Assembly: GCA_028671895.1 (NCBI GenBank)
Contig: CM053796.1
Span: 34,346,860-34,410,859 of the forward strand
Source: Oenanthe sinensis
Taxonomy: Eukaryota > Streptophyta > Magnoliopsida > Apiales > Apiaceae
DNA length: 64,000 nt
Reading direction: 5' to 3'
The notes below the pieces were generated by a model. The model did not search any database. It had not been told where the DNA came from and saw only the letters and a list, made by a program, of their open reading frames with translations. Positions within the stretch are counted from its first letter, which is position 1; every line of letters starts with the position of its first letter. Below, piece after piece: positions 24,678 to 39,400 of this stretch. The position numbers and the translations under genes were made by a program.

Positions 24678-27407
24678 GAGCTCTAATATTAAGTTGAAGT
24701 AGTGCAGCTATAATTTGATTGTTTACTTCAATTTTACTTTCTTGTAATATTACAAAAAAATCCAATGTACATGATCTTGTGGAGTCATTTTGTAGAATCT
24801 TTATACATTATATAAATTCTCATGAGCTTATCACGGAGCCAGGATGTATCTGTTGTGTGGTCAGCCCACCAGTTGAAAACAAATAACATATGCACATCAT
24901 ATACATTTTGATGCATATACAGCTTTAGTACTTTTTAAATGACAGGATCTGGTTTCTTATACTTACTGGCTGCACTACTTTCATTTTATATAATGTTAAA
25001 ATTACAACATATATGGGATCCAGGGTTTTTCACTAAGAGTGTACAGGCAATCACTATGTTTGGTGATAAAGACGCTGCCTATTTGAGAATTAGGTGTGCC
25101 CAAATGTTGGCAGGCACTTCTAGTGCTAGATGAGATCTAGAGTTTGATTTTAACTCCCTCCTCACTCTGGTTTCATTGATAAATGCGAAGACTTGATGGC
25201 TAATTGTGTTTTATTCCTCGTCCCCCATCTAAACATCCAGTAGACAGCTACAGGGGTAAACTGAAGTATTGATTGCTAGTATCCGGAAATTTGGATTATT
25301 TTTTGTTGTAACAAGTACTTATATCATTATACTTGTTTTTGTAGGGAGATGGAGAATGCGATTGGACACGTTAAATTTCAGAATGACTATGATCGTGTGC
25401 ATGTACAGCTGAGTGGCAGCTGCAAGATGTGGAGATCACATATAACATCTGAAGATGGTGGCTGGTTGTCTACAGATGTTTTTGTCGATATCAGTGAGCA
25501 GAAATGGCATGCGAATCTGAAAGTTTTAAACCTCTTTGTTCCTGTAAGGCGGATGGGAATTATTGTTCTTTTATTGTATTTGGCGAAACTTGTAAACTGT
25601 TGACGGCCTATTTTTATCCCCTCCCCTCCCCTCTTTTTCACAATTCTGCAAGGAACCTGCTTTGTACAACATAATTCTTCAATAGTCTAATTACATGTTT
25701 TCTGTGCAGCTATTTGAGAGGATACTAGAAATCCCAATTACCTGGTCTAAAGGAAGAGCTAGCGGTGAGGTGCTTCTCTAATTCCACTATGTTATTGTAC
25801 AGTATTCTCATATTAGCTCAAAATTGTCATCCTGTGTCTTGCAAAGATTTCACCACTTACACGGCAAGATTTTCGAAACTGCTGTTTCCCTTGTATAATC
25901 TGAGGTTGTTTACTTCTTATCCTCTCAGGTGTCGCGTGTCACCAAAAGTAAACTCATTGATTTGACAGGCGATTACAAAGTATCCAATATATTTAACTAA
26001 TGCTGCAGTGCATAGATACATCTAAATATTTATGTAACTATGCTAAATTGCTAATAGTGCCAGTCCTAGTCATTTTTATAGTCTTAAGCCTTTTATGTGT
26101 AGCGTCATATGTGCCCTATTAACGGTCATTGATTTTAGTTGATCATTAACAGTTTTAATGAGTGCTTTGATGAAGCAAACAAGGGTTTAATCGTGAAAAG
26201 AGTAACCTGGGCTGGATCATGACACTATGATCCCTCTCCTTTTCCCGTTTGTTCATATCACTTTCTATGTGAATTCCATCATTCCTGCCAAACCTACAAA
26301 AAAAAAATATTGTTTGATCAATAGCTCCAAATAAATTAAGTACTAATGATGATTGTTTAAAATGTTGATCGTTGAGGGTTCTTTAATAGTAACTTCTATT
26401 CTAAAAACTGTTATATTTTCATATATTCTTTTGAAAATGATCAAATAGAGTATGCAGTGATAATGGTTTAGCAAACAGAGAATTCATTTTTTTTCCAGTC
26501 ACCTAGAGTATTTAAACTCAAGTCTGTACTCGAGAAGTACGAGTGTACTTTCTCTGCAAGGCTGCAAGGCTCTTAGTTCGTGGGAATTAGACTACATATG
26601 CATGGTTGCTATATCCAGCATTGCTTTCATTAGTTTTTCATTTTCCTAAATTAACATATTTCTTTTAATAGGTCCATATATGCATGTCAAGTGGAGAAGT
26701 CTTTCCTAATCTTCATGGGCAGCTTGATGTGACAGGCTTGGCCTTCCAAATATTTGATGCCCCGTCAGAATTCCTTGTATGTCTTAGTTCACTTGTGTTC
26801 CTTTCTCTCTATCCTTCTTTAGCTTTTTTTTTTAAAATTATCATTTATGGTGTCAAGAATAGTGATGATTGTTGATATATTTCATAATTATGTTATGGTA
26901 ACTAGTTATAACTTCAACGATAGTACAGATTATATTCTATATAGAATAAGCCTGGGTAACTTGTTATAACTTTAATTGTAGTACATATAAATATTCTATA
27001 TATAATAAGCCGCATAAGGATCTTGTCCATAAAGTTGGTGTGTCATGTGTCGTCATCCTGCGAAAGGTCAAGGGTTCAAATCTTACCAATAACATATTAA
27101 CATATTATATGCCATATATAGCGAGGGCAAGAGAGATCCTATCCAAAGTACAACAAAGGTAATAATTCTATTCTAGGTAACTACAATAAAATAAGATTAA
27201 TCTTATTGTTTAGTTTTCATTTTTGTGTACATATGCAAATTTTAAAGTGAGCATTAATAAACAATTTAAACTACATGACTTATTGCACATAAAAATTCTC
27301 TATTGTTTTGAGTTTTACTCAATATTATTAGTGTTTTTATGACTTGGGTTGCGTTGAAGAAGTTGAAATGAAAGCTGTGGAAGAAGTTGAGTTGAAATGA
27401 AATAATA

Positions 27408-27441
<34 letters not shown>

Positions 27442-30400
27442 TTTCTTTGGTTATAAAAATTATAACATATAATTTTTTTTTTAAAAATCTGAAACAAAAA
27501 TTTATAAAATGATAGTGGCTGTGCATTACATGGATCTAAAGCTAGTGTATTTAATTTGTTATATATCAATGTATCCGAATAATCTCAAATTCTGCGCCTC
27601 ACATACTATATAAGTGGAAGGTGTCCAATTAATTATCAAACTATTGATACTTGATAGGTAATAAAACAAAATGCAATTCTATGACAGAAGGTTGCAAGTT
27701 TACAGCATGTTTGATCAATTTGTTTGATCTGTTGTAGTCCCTAAATTTTTTAGAGGTAATAAGTGAGTTATATTAGTAGTTCTATGCTCGTCATGTTTTG
27801 TATTGGTTTGATATGTGTAGCTATAATGCTCATGTGCTCTTTGCATGTTTACACGCTATTACTGTTCATAGATATTATTATGTGGAAGTGTGATGTGATG
27901 GTGTGCAAAGCAGAATGCTCTAAAATATATAAATAGCTTGTTAGTATCACTAGATCACATCAAATTTTTTTCCAAAATTTCTATGCATTTTAACATTTTA
28001 TCTTTCATTGCAGCAAACTATTGAGTTGCAACATTTTCTTTGGAGAAGTAAGGGTAGCTAATGTGGCACTCTAAAGCCAAATTGAGGAATTTTATTTTAG
28101 CAGTATTCTTGAAGAAAAGATACCATGAATTTGTTGATATTTAATATGGTAGTTAGGACATAGTGGATTGATAGGCATTGCTAATTGCTATTCAATTATT
28201 TCCATACCAATTTTCTCAACCCATTTTCCGTTTCTGCGCCCCCTTCCCCACACACAGAAGCAATTCATTAGAAGTATCATAAAAAAGCATCTCTAGATTT
28301 ATTTATAAAATTTCTGTTGTATATTCCTCTTGCTATTAGAGATTTATTCATCCTAACCCTTTTACTGATATACTTGTAGTTGACATGTTTATACTTGTCT
28401 ATTCTGAGTTGTTTGAGTGAATGTTGGACATGTTCCATTTGCAGGATATAACTGCAAGCTTGTGCTTCCGTGCTCAAAGAATATTTCTACAAAATGCAAG
28501 TGGTTGGTTTGGTAGTGTACCTTTGGAAGCTTCTGGAGATTTTGGCATTGAGCCCGAGGAGGGAGAATTTCACCTTATGTTTCAGGTGAATGTGTTATGA
28601 GCTATGTGGGTTTTGAAGGGAAATTTTAATGCTTTAAATTATTGGATGCCATTTTTTTGATGTTGCCTGGGTCGAAGTGTATGGCATACAGTTTATGATC
28701 CATACATCTTCAGGTCCCTTCTGTTAATTTTTTTTTATCTTCAGGTCCCTTCTGTTGAAGTTAATGCCCTGATGAAGACATTCAAGATGAAGCCTTTCTT
28801 GTTCCCAGTATGTACATCAGTTCATTAGTTAAATTTGTCCTAGATCCAAAAATCTACAAGAAACTTATTGTTCGATCTTAGTCATTTTGTTGTGTATTTT
28901 CCTGTGCATGTTTGTAACCAATTCTCTCCCTCCCTCTCTCTCTCTCTCTCTCGTTTCTTCATTTGGTGTAGTTGGCTGGTTCTGTAACAGCCGTTTTCAA
29001 TTGCCAAGGTCCCTTGGATGCTCCAACATTTGTAGGAAGTGGATTAGTTTCGAGGAAGATGACTAGTGCAGTTTCTGATATTCCTGCATCAGCTGCCTAT
29101 GAGACAATGATGAAGAATAAAGAGGCTGGTGCAGTGGCAGCAGTTGATCGAGTTCCATTTTCCTATATTTCTGCAAATTTCACTTTCAACACTGATAATT
29201 GTGTAAGTTGTATGTCCTAATCTTGAATATTCTGGGTGAAGTGCAAGTTAAAATTTTAAATTTGAACATTCAGTAAAGTGCTCCATGAATGTGATAGGTT
29301 GCTGATTTGTATGGAATCAGAGCTAGCCTCGTTGATGGTGGTGAAATTCGTGGAGCAGGAAATGCATGGATCTGTCCTGAGGTATATAAAAATTGTATTT
29401 CAGTGTTAATGATAAATTAGCCTAGATAAGGATGCCTGTCAAGTTCTATCCATCGAGTGTCCCCCCCCCCTCCCTCCCTCCCTCCCCCCACGAAAAAAAA
29501 CCAAACACACAGTCACAGGCTAAATGCAGAAAGTGACACAATCGTTCTTAATTCTGTATTAGTAGCCCAAGGGTTGTCCAACATGGAAAGGAAAAAAACC
29601 ACCCCTTGACGGGGGACCAAATCTTGTGGCCAAATAACTCATCTAAAAAAAAGACTTCATATATCATCACCTTCAGAATTACTGCTGCCTAATTATCTAC
29701 TTGCGGTAACATAGATACTTTTGCTTTAATGTGGGTAAAGTGTGCCCAAAGTTTTTCGAAAGAAACTACGGGGGCACATATTATGCAATAACGTTGTTTC
29801 ATTATTTTCACTTTCTTCTGCATGTGTTCGTTTATTGACAAGTAAAGATGAAGTTTCTAGTTAAAACATATGCGTATTACTTACCTTCTTCAAAACCACT
29901 TAATTTTTTTTTAATTCTTGGACCCGTAATTTTATTTGCACTTTACAAATTAAACTATAATGCTTGATATCAATACTCAGCAATCTTTGGCTAAAAAATG
30001 AACCCGGGGTTCAAATATTGCTGGTGTATTGAAGTTTTACTAACTATTTAAATTTTAATTGTTTATGTTTTTAGTTTTTACAAAATTTTATTAGTTCTTA
30101 TGTTGGGCCCTTCCTTATTGCAGGGTGAAGAAGACGATACAGCAATGGATGTAAACTTTTCAGGGAATCTATCTTTCGATAAAATTATGCATCGATATCT
30201 ACCTGCTTCGCTTCATCTGATGCCACTTAAATTAGGGGACTTAAATGGGGAAACAAAGCTTTCTGGATCCTTGCTTAGACCGTAAGACTCGATCTTTACT
30301 TTCTGATAAATGGATTTGTGTTTATGTCTGCTCCTCTATTTGATTTCATACATTGTCAATTTATAAACCAATTGCAGAAGGTTTGACATTAAGTGGACAG

Positions 30401-33400
30401 CACCTAAAGCTGAAGGATCATTTAGTGATGCTCGAGGAGATATCATTATATCACATGATTACATTATTGTTAGTTCATCATCAGTGGCTTTTGAACTTTA
30501 CACAAAAATCCTTACAGACTATCTTGATGAGTACGTGTTAGATAAGATAGAGCCGGACATGAGGAATGGCATGCCCTTGATCGTGGAAGGAGTTGAATTA
30601 GATTTACGCATGCGTGGTTTTGAGTTTTTCAGCTTGGTCTCTTCACATGCTTTTGATTCTTTACGGCCAGTACATCTGAAAGCTACTGGAAGAATCAAGT
30701 TTCAAGGAAAAGTTGTTAAGCCATTAAGAATCAGTAATGAGCAAGTGTTGACTTCCAAGGAAAATGAAGATGTGTCTATGAAAGTTGTACAAGATACACA
30801 CAGTCTTGTTGGTGACGTTTCAGTCTCAGGCTTTAAACTGAATCAGTTGATGATTGCACCTCAATTGGGTGGCATCTTGAGCATTTCACACGAGGGTATT
30901 AAGGTTCGCCTTAATCTTGTTTTCTTCATTTTAATTTTATTCTTGGTAGTTTTTTTGTGATATTGTCTAGTCACAGTAAAACTATGCTGTATATAGCATA
31001 TGCGATTTCTTTCTTTTTTAAAATGTGCAAGTAGACTAGGTGGATAAAGTGACTCCTTTTTGTTACTCCTCTGAACTAATATTATGTTGTTTTGGCCCTT
31101 CTTAACACAATTCAATCGTTATGGATTACTTTCTAGAGCATGGAAAGAAAATGAGGGCATATGCTTTTTCATATGATCTGATCATGCGTGCTATCAACTT
31201 TTTAGTAGAGACGCTCAAAGATACTGTTTAGCGTAGGACCACCCTGCCTGGTCTATGTGCGACACTATCTGAGTTCAGGTATTATCGAAGTTAAAGCTTA
31301 CAAAGCACAGTAGTCATGGCTCATACCCTCTACTTGGATGCAGACTTGAGGACCAGCCCAGTCTTATGCTGTCCATAGAAAAGCCTGACCTGGACGAGTC
31401 CTATATAAGCCTGCATTCAAATCCTGATCATTTTTCCTCTCCCACCTGCAGCTGCAGTCAAATTGGTCGTATTGATTTCGTTAATGTGGTGCTGATACTA
31501 GTTTTCGTTTTTAATCACCTCAACAAGCTACTTCTTTTGATAGGAGAGAATTACTTGAATTAAGGAGTAGGGAATACATATCAAAACACCCATTTTGGAG
31601 AGTGTTAATATATCTTGTTGTTGTGGTGTGATAGGAAATAACACGTCAATTACAATGTTAGCTTATCTTTTGTCAAATGCAAGTTGCTTTTTTTTTTGAA
31701 CAAATATAAATCAAAATATGAAGCGCTATTAGTGACACAATCTTGGGATCTACCTCAAAGAAGGTACATCTTGGAATGCCTAATGAGCGATAATAAGTTC
31801 AGAATATGAGATTTGTGTGTCAAAAAACAATGCGACTATTTACATCTTAAGTTTGCATAGCTGCACTTGCGAAGATTTAATGTTAGATGGGATTGCTAAG
31901 TTTACATTTTGTTTCAACAATATATGTATGTCTATTTTAGGCCAACAATTTATAATTTTGAACTCTGTTGATGCAGTTGGATGCTACAGGCAGACCAGAT
32001 GAAAGTCTTTTAGTAGAGGTTGTAAGGCCATCACAACCTAGTGCTGACGAAAGCATTATAGGAAAAATGTTGTCATTTTCTCTTCAGAAGGGGCATATAA
32101 GAGCTAATGTTTGCTACAGACCACTGCATTCTGCTAGCCTGGAGGTGCTTGCATTTTCATGTCTACTTGAATATTTTTCTTTTTTTTTCTTTTCTTGATG
32201 TCAATGTTTGTCACATTTGGAACTCAATTAGGTACGCAATTTGCCACTTGATGAGTTGGAGCTGGCTTCACTCCGGGGTACTATACAGAGGGTGAGATGT
32301 CTTCCTCAGAACAATTGTACTATGAAGAGATATATGAATTAGGCATTTGTAAGGAGATCATCATAGTAAAGTGGTCTTTATAACACTTTAATGAAGCTAT
32401 TTAAGATTATGTAGAATTTAGCAAGTAAATTTGTCTCACTGGATCTATTATGACTTGAATGGAACTGAATCTGATTGTATGAATCTTAGTGTTATATATA
32501 TATATATTTAAGTTGTAAAGACAATCTTATAACTTGTACAAAGCACTGATGGTTTTTACAATTTATATATATTAACTGTACAATTTTTTTTATATGAGTA
32601 AATTGCATGCCTGCATTCCCTATGATTGACAAATATTGACATCAGTATACTTAGTTTGAACTCGTGCAGTTTGGCTGTGTAAGTTTTGAACACGAAGCAC
32701 TTTGCATCCCTTGACAAGTTTTCCGTTCAATTTCAGAGTTTCCCTTAACTTTGCCAAGGGCATATTGGGAAATGAAAAATATTAAATCCATTAAACCTCT
32801 AATGCGGCTCCAATAAATTCTATTAATGCCCCAATGGATGGGTTTGTGTGAATTTTGATGAAGTTCTTAGAACTTATCGTAACTTCAATGAAGTTAGATG
32901 GAATTTCAAATTGTGTATTTGAGTTTTAATGAAGCTTTTGTGAAATTATAAGAACTTATTAGAGTTCTAGTGAAATTACAGAGTTTTGTTACATATTAAA
33001 TTAAGATTTAATGAATTTATTGGAGCTTTACTGGAGTTGTATTTTTTAATTCCGAAAATGCCCCAGGAAAAATTGACAATAACTCTGAATTTGGGTTGGG
33101 CTCATGGGATGTGTGAAGTGCATGAGATTTGAAACTTACTAGACCAAAGTGCATGGTTCAAACTATGTATACCAATGTCAATATTTATGAATATAGGGGA
33201 TGCAACATGCAATTTACTCTTTCTATATTTATTATATCATATATATTTTCATATATTATTTTGTAAAATATATGTTATATCTGGATATCGTTTGTATATT
33301 AATAAATAATATAGATTTTCTTATAGTTGTTATTATGGAGCTGTAGACCTCTCGTAGTAATAAAATAAATATATTGTTATATTTTGTAGCTGTCAAGTAT

Positions 33401-36400
33401 CGAACATTAAGCCTCTTATTAATTTAAAATATGTTATTTTTTGTAGTTGATGGGTATTGAACCCTTGACCTTTTTTAATACCTCTTGCGCTTATTATAAT
33501 ACTCCCTCCGTCCCAATATTTCTATCTTGTTTGTCTTTTTTCAGTCAAATTGACCAAACTTTGACTGAAAATTACATCTGTTATATAATTGAAAAAATTA
33601 TGTTATTAGAAATTATATATAATCTACTTTAAAGTGTAATTTTCAGTTTTTTAAAATTATAAAAGACTAATTTATAATTCACATTCCAAGTTTGGTCAAT
33701 TTGACCACAAAAAGTCAAACAAGACAGTTAATTTGGGACAGAGGGAGTAGTAACTAAATATTCTGCACTTGAACACGAAGTGTAGAGAAGTACATGGCAC
33801 ATTAGGAAAGGCAAATCATTTCGATCTCTCTAAACATTAGAAAAGGCAAATCATTTCGATATCTCTTTTTTATTATATGCATTGTTCTCATTTGAACCAT
33901 ACTATATATATATTTTTTACTATATACATTAAAGGAAACTTGAACCTCATTGTATAGATGCAAAACTTCAACATTTTGCAAAGATGCACGTTAGGGTTCT
34001 TTATCTCTATGTCTCCAAGCACCCGGTGCGTTGTGTGGTACAAATCACGCGTGCCCATGCTAACTAGGTTGCTTTTGGAAATTCTTAGTCTTACATGAAA
34101 GATAATACTGGCTTGTTCTACCACAAAATTCTAGCACTTTAAGATAGCATTGAACTAGTAATTTGCTTTAGTGTCATCACCAAGAAACACAACCTTTTCT
34201 AGCTAACGAGAGATTCATTAGTGCATGGTTGTAAAAATAGACATTTTTTGTTGAATCACAATTTGTAACATGCAGCTACAAGTTTTACATTATATTTTGA
34301 CATCAGTTCACTAATATTATTTTTATTATCTAGGTTTATTATGTACCTGCATGTTAAGATTAAAATGTTATTGAATATACTTGTCTCAGAAGTTGCTTAT
34401 GGATTTTAAGATTATTATTCTCAATACGAAAAAAGTAATTTATTATTATTATATATGAGTAAGGATGTATGTCTCTCGCTGTTTACTGAGACAAAATCAT
34501 AAAATCTTTTGTATAAACTATCAATGTTATTGCTTTAATTAAATTGAAGGCTCGTAGGGTTTATCGTATTTCTACATCTGTGATTGAGAAAGGGTAGCAG
34601 TGACAGTAACATATAAGTTTCTACAGTGATGGGTTGGTGAACAAGCTCTAATAACTGTTTAGATCATTTTCATGTCAAAATGAAAGGCGCGTTCATAGCC
34701 CTGATGTCCAATCTTGCATGTTATGTTACCTGGACTCAGGTCGTGAGAATCAGACATGGGTACAGATCCAAACGTCGATTCTTAATTCTAAAAATGCTTG
34801 GAATCTTGAATACATATCCAAAATTAGACACGGGCGTGGAACATGACATGCAAGTGTGTCACTTAATATATGTTTTTAATTTATTCTTTATTTTAAAAGT
34901 AGTGTCTATTACCATTAAACTTGTTGCAGTTAATTGTTTGATTATGCATAACATATAATCTACCAGATAATATTAAACAATTCCTCATAGTAGTTCTTTC
35001 TCTTAATAAATATATTTCGTAGAGGCCTGCCATTGTGATTTTGGATTGGACTTGTAGAGTATGGAGTGTCTGGTTGCCAATTCAAGGTCGCGTTGTCTCG
35101 TATTTGACATGGGTATCAAATATTAAAACACGGCTAATAAATATTAAGAGTGGCTAATAGAGGCTGTAGAGTGTATAGTGTGTTGATTTAGAATACATAT
35201 CCTGGTATGGATATCACAATGTGGGGTGGGCATCTCATACACAAGGATAACCTGGCAACATGGATGGGAGAAAGAAACTAGTTCAATCTGCTTAGCTGAA
35301 TATGAAAGTAATTATTCATGTGTTTAGCTTCACTGCTTTCGTTTTGCACGAATTTTATGCCTTATTTGAAATCTGAACTTTTACTTTGATCTAGGATTTC
35401 AATTCTATTATCCTTGTATCCATATCCGTATTTGATTTATTTTATATTGTTATTATTAAAACTTTTAAATATAATATATGAACCAATTAGGTCCACTTTC
35501 TAACACCTTAAGGTTTTGGGAGATTGTTATTATTAAAACTTTTAAATATAATATATGAACCAGTTAGGTCCTCCTTCTAACACCTTAAGGTTTTGGGAGA
35601 GTTGGTTACTTAACATAAACAAAGGTAGGGCTGTAAAGGATTGAAGAGTCTACAAGTCTGTTTTATGTTTCTTTCATAAAGTTGCAATTTATTGATCTTT
35701 TAAAATTGAAACCTTTCCTATTATAATGTTTGACCATTCAAATAGGTGATTTACTGTGATCTTATAATTTGATCTTTAAGTTATGTTGACTTGCTAAACT
35801 TCTTTCTGATCTGCTTCAGGCGGAACTTCAATTGAACTTTCAGAAAAGAAGGGGTCATGGTGTGCTATCTGTACTTAAACCAAAATTCAGTGGCGTATTG
35901 GGGGAAGCTCTAGATGTGGCTGCTAGATGGAGTGGGGATGTGGTGAGTACCATCCTCTGATATTATTAGAGTATCCGTTGCTATCTTCCCCAGGAATGGG
36001 GATGTTATAGACAACTAACGACATGCATTATCAAAAGTCCTGTTTTTGGAATGGTTTGTTTATTACAGATGTTACAAATTATTTTTTATGTTTTAATGAC
36101 TTTGGTTGAGACAATATATTGAATTGGTTGCAATCGGAAGACGTGGCTGTTTTTCTTTCTTAGTGGTTGTATTACATTTTAAACTTCAAAGAAAGTGTGA
36201 ACCATTGTATAGGTTAATCACATAAAGTTAGGGTAAATAAGATGCACTTTTTCTTTCCCCTAGCAGAATTCTCCCTTATAGAACTCTGGATCACTAAGTT
36301 TGTCTATCTTTTTAGTATGCTTGATATGTATTATTTTGTGATCTCTCTGACTCTTTCTCACAGACAATTACTTCATTATATTCTGTATTCATTTGTATCT

Positions 36401-39400
36401 ACAAAAATTGCTAATTAGACCCATAAATTTGTGTTTCACTCTACAGATGATATGTTTTTTACTGTGAAAACTGACTCATATAACTCTTAATTTTCTAGTT
36501 GCACACTGATGCATGTCCACCTTGTTTATTAATAGTAGCACCTCGCTTCTTTCTCTTTTGTTTGCAGGATCTACTCTCTTTAGTTGCATCTAGTCATATA
36601 TATATATATATTGTTGGAAATAACAATAGTATAACTTCATTTACTTGTGTGCTACATTTTTTTTTATAAATTTATCATCAAGTTGCAACATGAATATTTG
36701 GCATTTTCATTTCTGGTTGACAATATCTTTTGTAGATTACTGTCGAAAAAGCTGCTTTGGAACAAAGTAACAGCCAATATGAAATTCAAGGTGAATACGT
36801 GCTGCCTGGGACACGTGATCGTAGCCCTGCTGGAGTAGAAAAAGGAAACTTGCTCAGGAGAGCAATGACCGGTAAGTTGGGTAGTGTAATATCTTCTATG
36901 GGCAGATGGAGAATGAGACTAGAGGTTCCTCGAGCTGAGATTGCTGAGATGCTTCCACTTGCTAGACTTCTTTCTAGAAGTACTGATCCTGCTGTTCAGT
37001 ATAGATCAAAGGTTTGAATGCACTTTACTCAGTTGGAGTAAATACCTAATGATAAGTTGTTGATTAGCATTGGGTTTGTTGGTACCAAGTATAAACTATT
37101 AAACTATATCATATAGAAAGTTGAATTAACATAGTTACCTAATAGTGAACGACTGGGTGGTACTTTTTTCCTTCTTTTTTCCATTAATGTTGGCACAGAG
37201 GAAATCAAAGTTTAATGTATGCTGGCTTACGCAGTGTTATCAAAAGCATTATGCGCACCAAAGCACAAACCTTCCTGGAGCCTAGGCACAAAGCAGAAAA
37301 GCGAAGCGCGCGCTTCTTTGAAGCGAGGCGCACATTTAATAAAAAATTCTAAAATATATTAATTAGGATTATGCATATAATAACTTAGGTTTATAAGATA
37401 GTTTATACTTCATAATATATTAAATCACACTTCTAGGGTTCTTTTTCCTATGTTACTCGGACTCGGCTAGAAGTGTCCCATATGGATACGTGTCCAAGTA
37501 TTGGACTCGGCAACATTTTGAAAAATATACATGTTTTTGGCCTAAAATAAGTGTCCAAGTCCGAGTGTCGAGTGTCCGACATGGGTACTCGAAGGTAAAA
37601 TGAAGAGTCCGAGTAACATAGTCTTTTTCTTTAAAGCGGCTGCTTGCTTATTTATCTTGGGCTTTCAAAGTTTTATTTTGCTTTGGGCTATATTTGTTGG
37701 GCCTTAAAACTGATCCAATAACAAAACCCTATATATTTTTGCTAAGCTTTAATGAAGCGCGCTTTTTTGGCGCTTCTCGCTTTTGCATGATTTTGCGCTT
37801 CTTTGAAGTTGCTTCGCTTAGTAAGCCTCTAAGAAAGTTCTTGTACATATGAATTGGAGCTGTCAAAATGGAAGACACTTTCTTTTCGTTTTTCCCTTGT
37901 TTCAATTTGTACTTTCTATTGAGTGAACTTGATGTACTCATCTGCATTTTAGCTTCATAACCTAGTATCCCAAGCTGTACTGATTCATCATTTTTCGTAA
38001 AAATCATTCTTAAAGCTTGCCAACAAAATGTACTTTTGGGGTTATTTACAGGAGTCTCTTTTCAGCTATTAGAATTCTTGGTGTATTCACTACAGTTACG
38101 ATACTAATTATTATATGGTCATGCATCAAGTTACTTCTGTATGTTAATTCTAATGAACTAGATTTTTTTTATCGTACAAACCTTTCGAATACTGTCAAGA
38201 ACACAACCAACCAACTTATTAGTTATTACCTAGAGTCTTAGCTTAAAAGTGAGAAGTGTACAAAGTAGTTAAAAGTAGTTGAGTTAATTGATGGAGGTGA
38301 AAGCTAAGTCATTAAGGTGTACTTGTGGGAATCTCAGCTCTCCTTGTAGTTGTTTAGTATAAGAGACTTTCTCTCCAACTTCTGTCTGATGGTATCTTCC
38401 CCTAGATTCTTCTTTATACCCTACTTTCTCTATATTTCTTTCTGATTTATCTACTATATCTTCAAATAATTTTACTTTCAGGATTTAAACCTAGATCCTA
38501 AGACATGCAAACTATGTTGTTGCTGTGGAATATACTCTCCAAAAATTTTCCTCCCTGCCTTTCGGATGCCCATAATTTTTGTATATGACACACTTTACTA
38601 ATGTTTTTTTGAAGTGAATTATAATATTTTCATTGTTTACAATAAGCCGTGCTTATTTTTACGTTTCCGAACAAATGTTATTGTTGAATGAAATTGGACA
38701 ACATGTATTATGTTCTATGTTGATATCTGGACCAATTATTAAATTACCTTACCTTGTCCATTGACGCATTTCATGCTAATTTTTACCCATCTTTTTTAGA
38801 TGCTAGCTTAACGCACTATTGAGAGAGATGCACAAAATTGAAATTGTTGAACCAAAATTTAAAATTATATACAATGTCATTGGCCCTATTGGGTTATATA
38901 ACTAAATCTATAGTGATTTTAATCTAAACTGGTGTAGTTATCCCTTAGTGTTGTGTGCTTGGATATTTAATAGATATATAACGAGACTAAACAAAACTGA
39001 AAAATATAATTCTACTCTTTTTATAAGGATGCATGAATTTTATATCGTACATTGTTAAATGTTCGGATATTTTATAGATAGAGAATGAGACTCAAGTCAC
39101 TCAACAAAACTCAAAAAACGCATCGTACATTGTTAAATCTTTGGATAGTTTATAGATAGAGAATCAGACTCAACAAAACTCAAAAATATAAATCTACTGT
39201 TTTTTATAAGGATGCATGGATTTAGTATCATACATTGTTGAATCTTCATGACACTCTGCACTTAATTTGTAGGACCTATTCATGCAAACTCTGCAGTCGG
39301 TGGGGGTGTATGCTGACAACCTTCAAAATCTTCTCGAGGTACGATATTACGATATTAAAACATCTTCTATTTTGTTCACTATTCCACTCCATTTGTGCTT

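Noticed and set aside
24600..27600. Short frames in TIC236 introns 1-4
   Set aside because: They either coincide with true exons or fall in AT-rich introns with no protein-like composition.
28922..29500. CRISPR-like or structured repeats in the CT- and C-rich tracts
   Set aside because: Simple microsatellites and homopolymers in a plant intron; no spacer-repeat structure.
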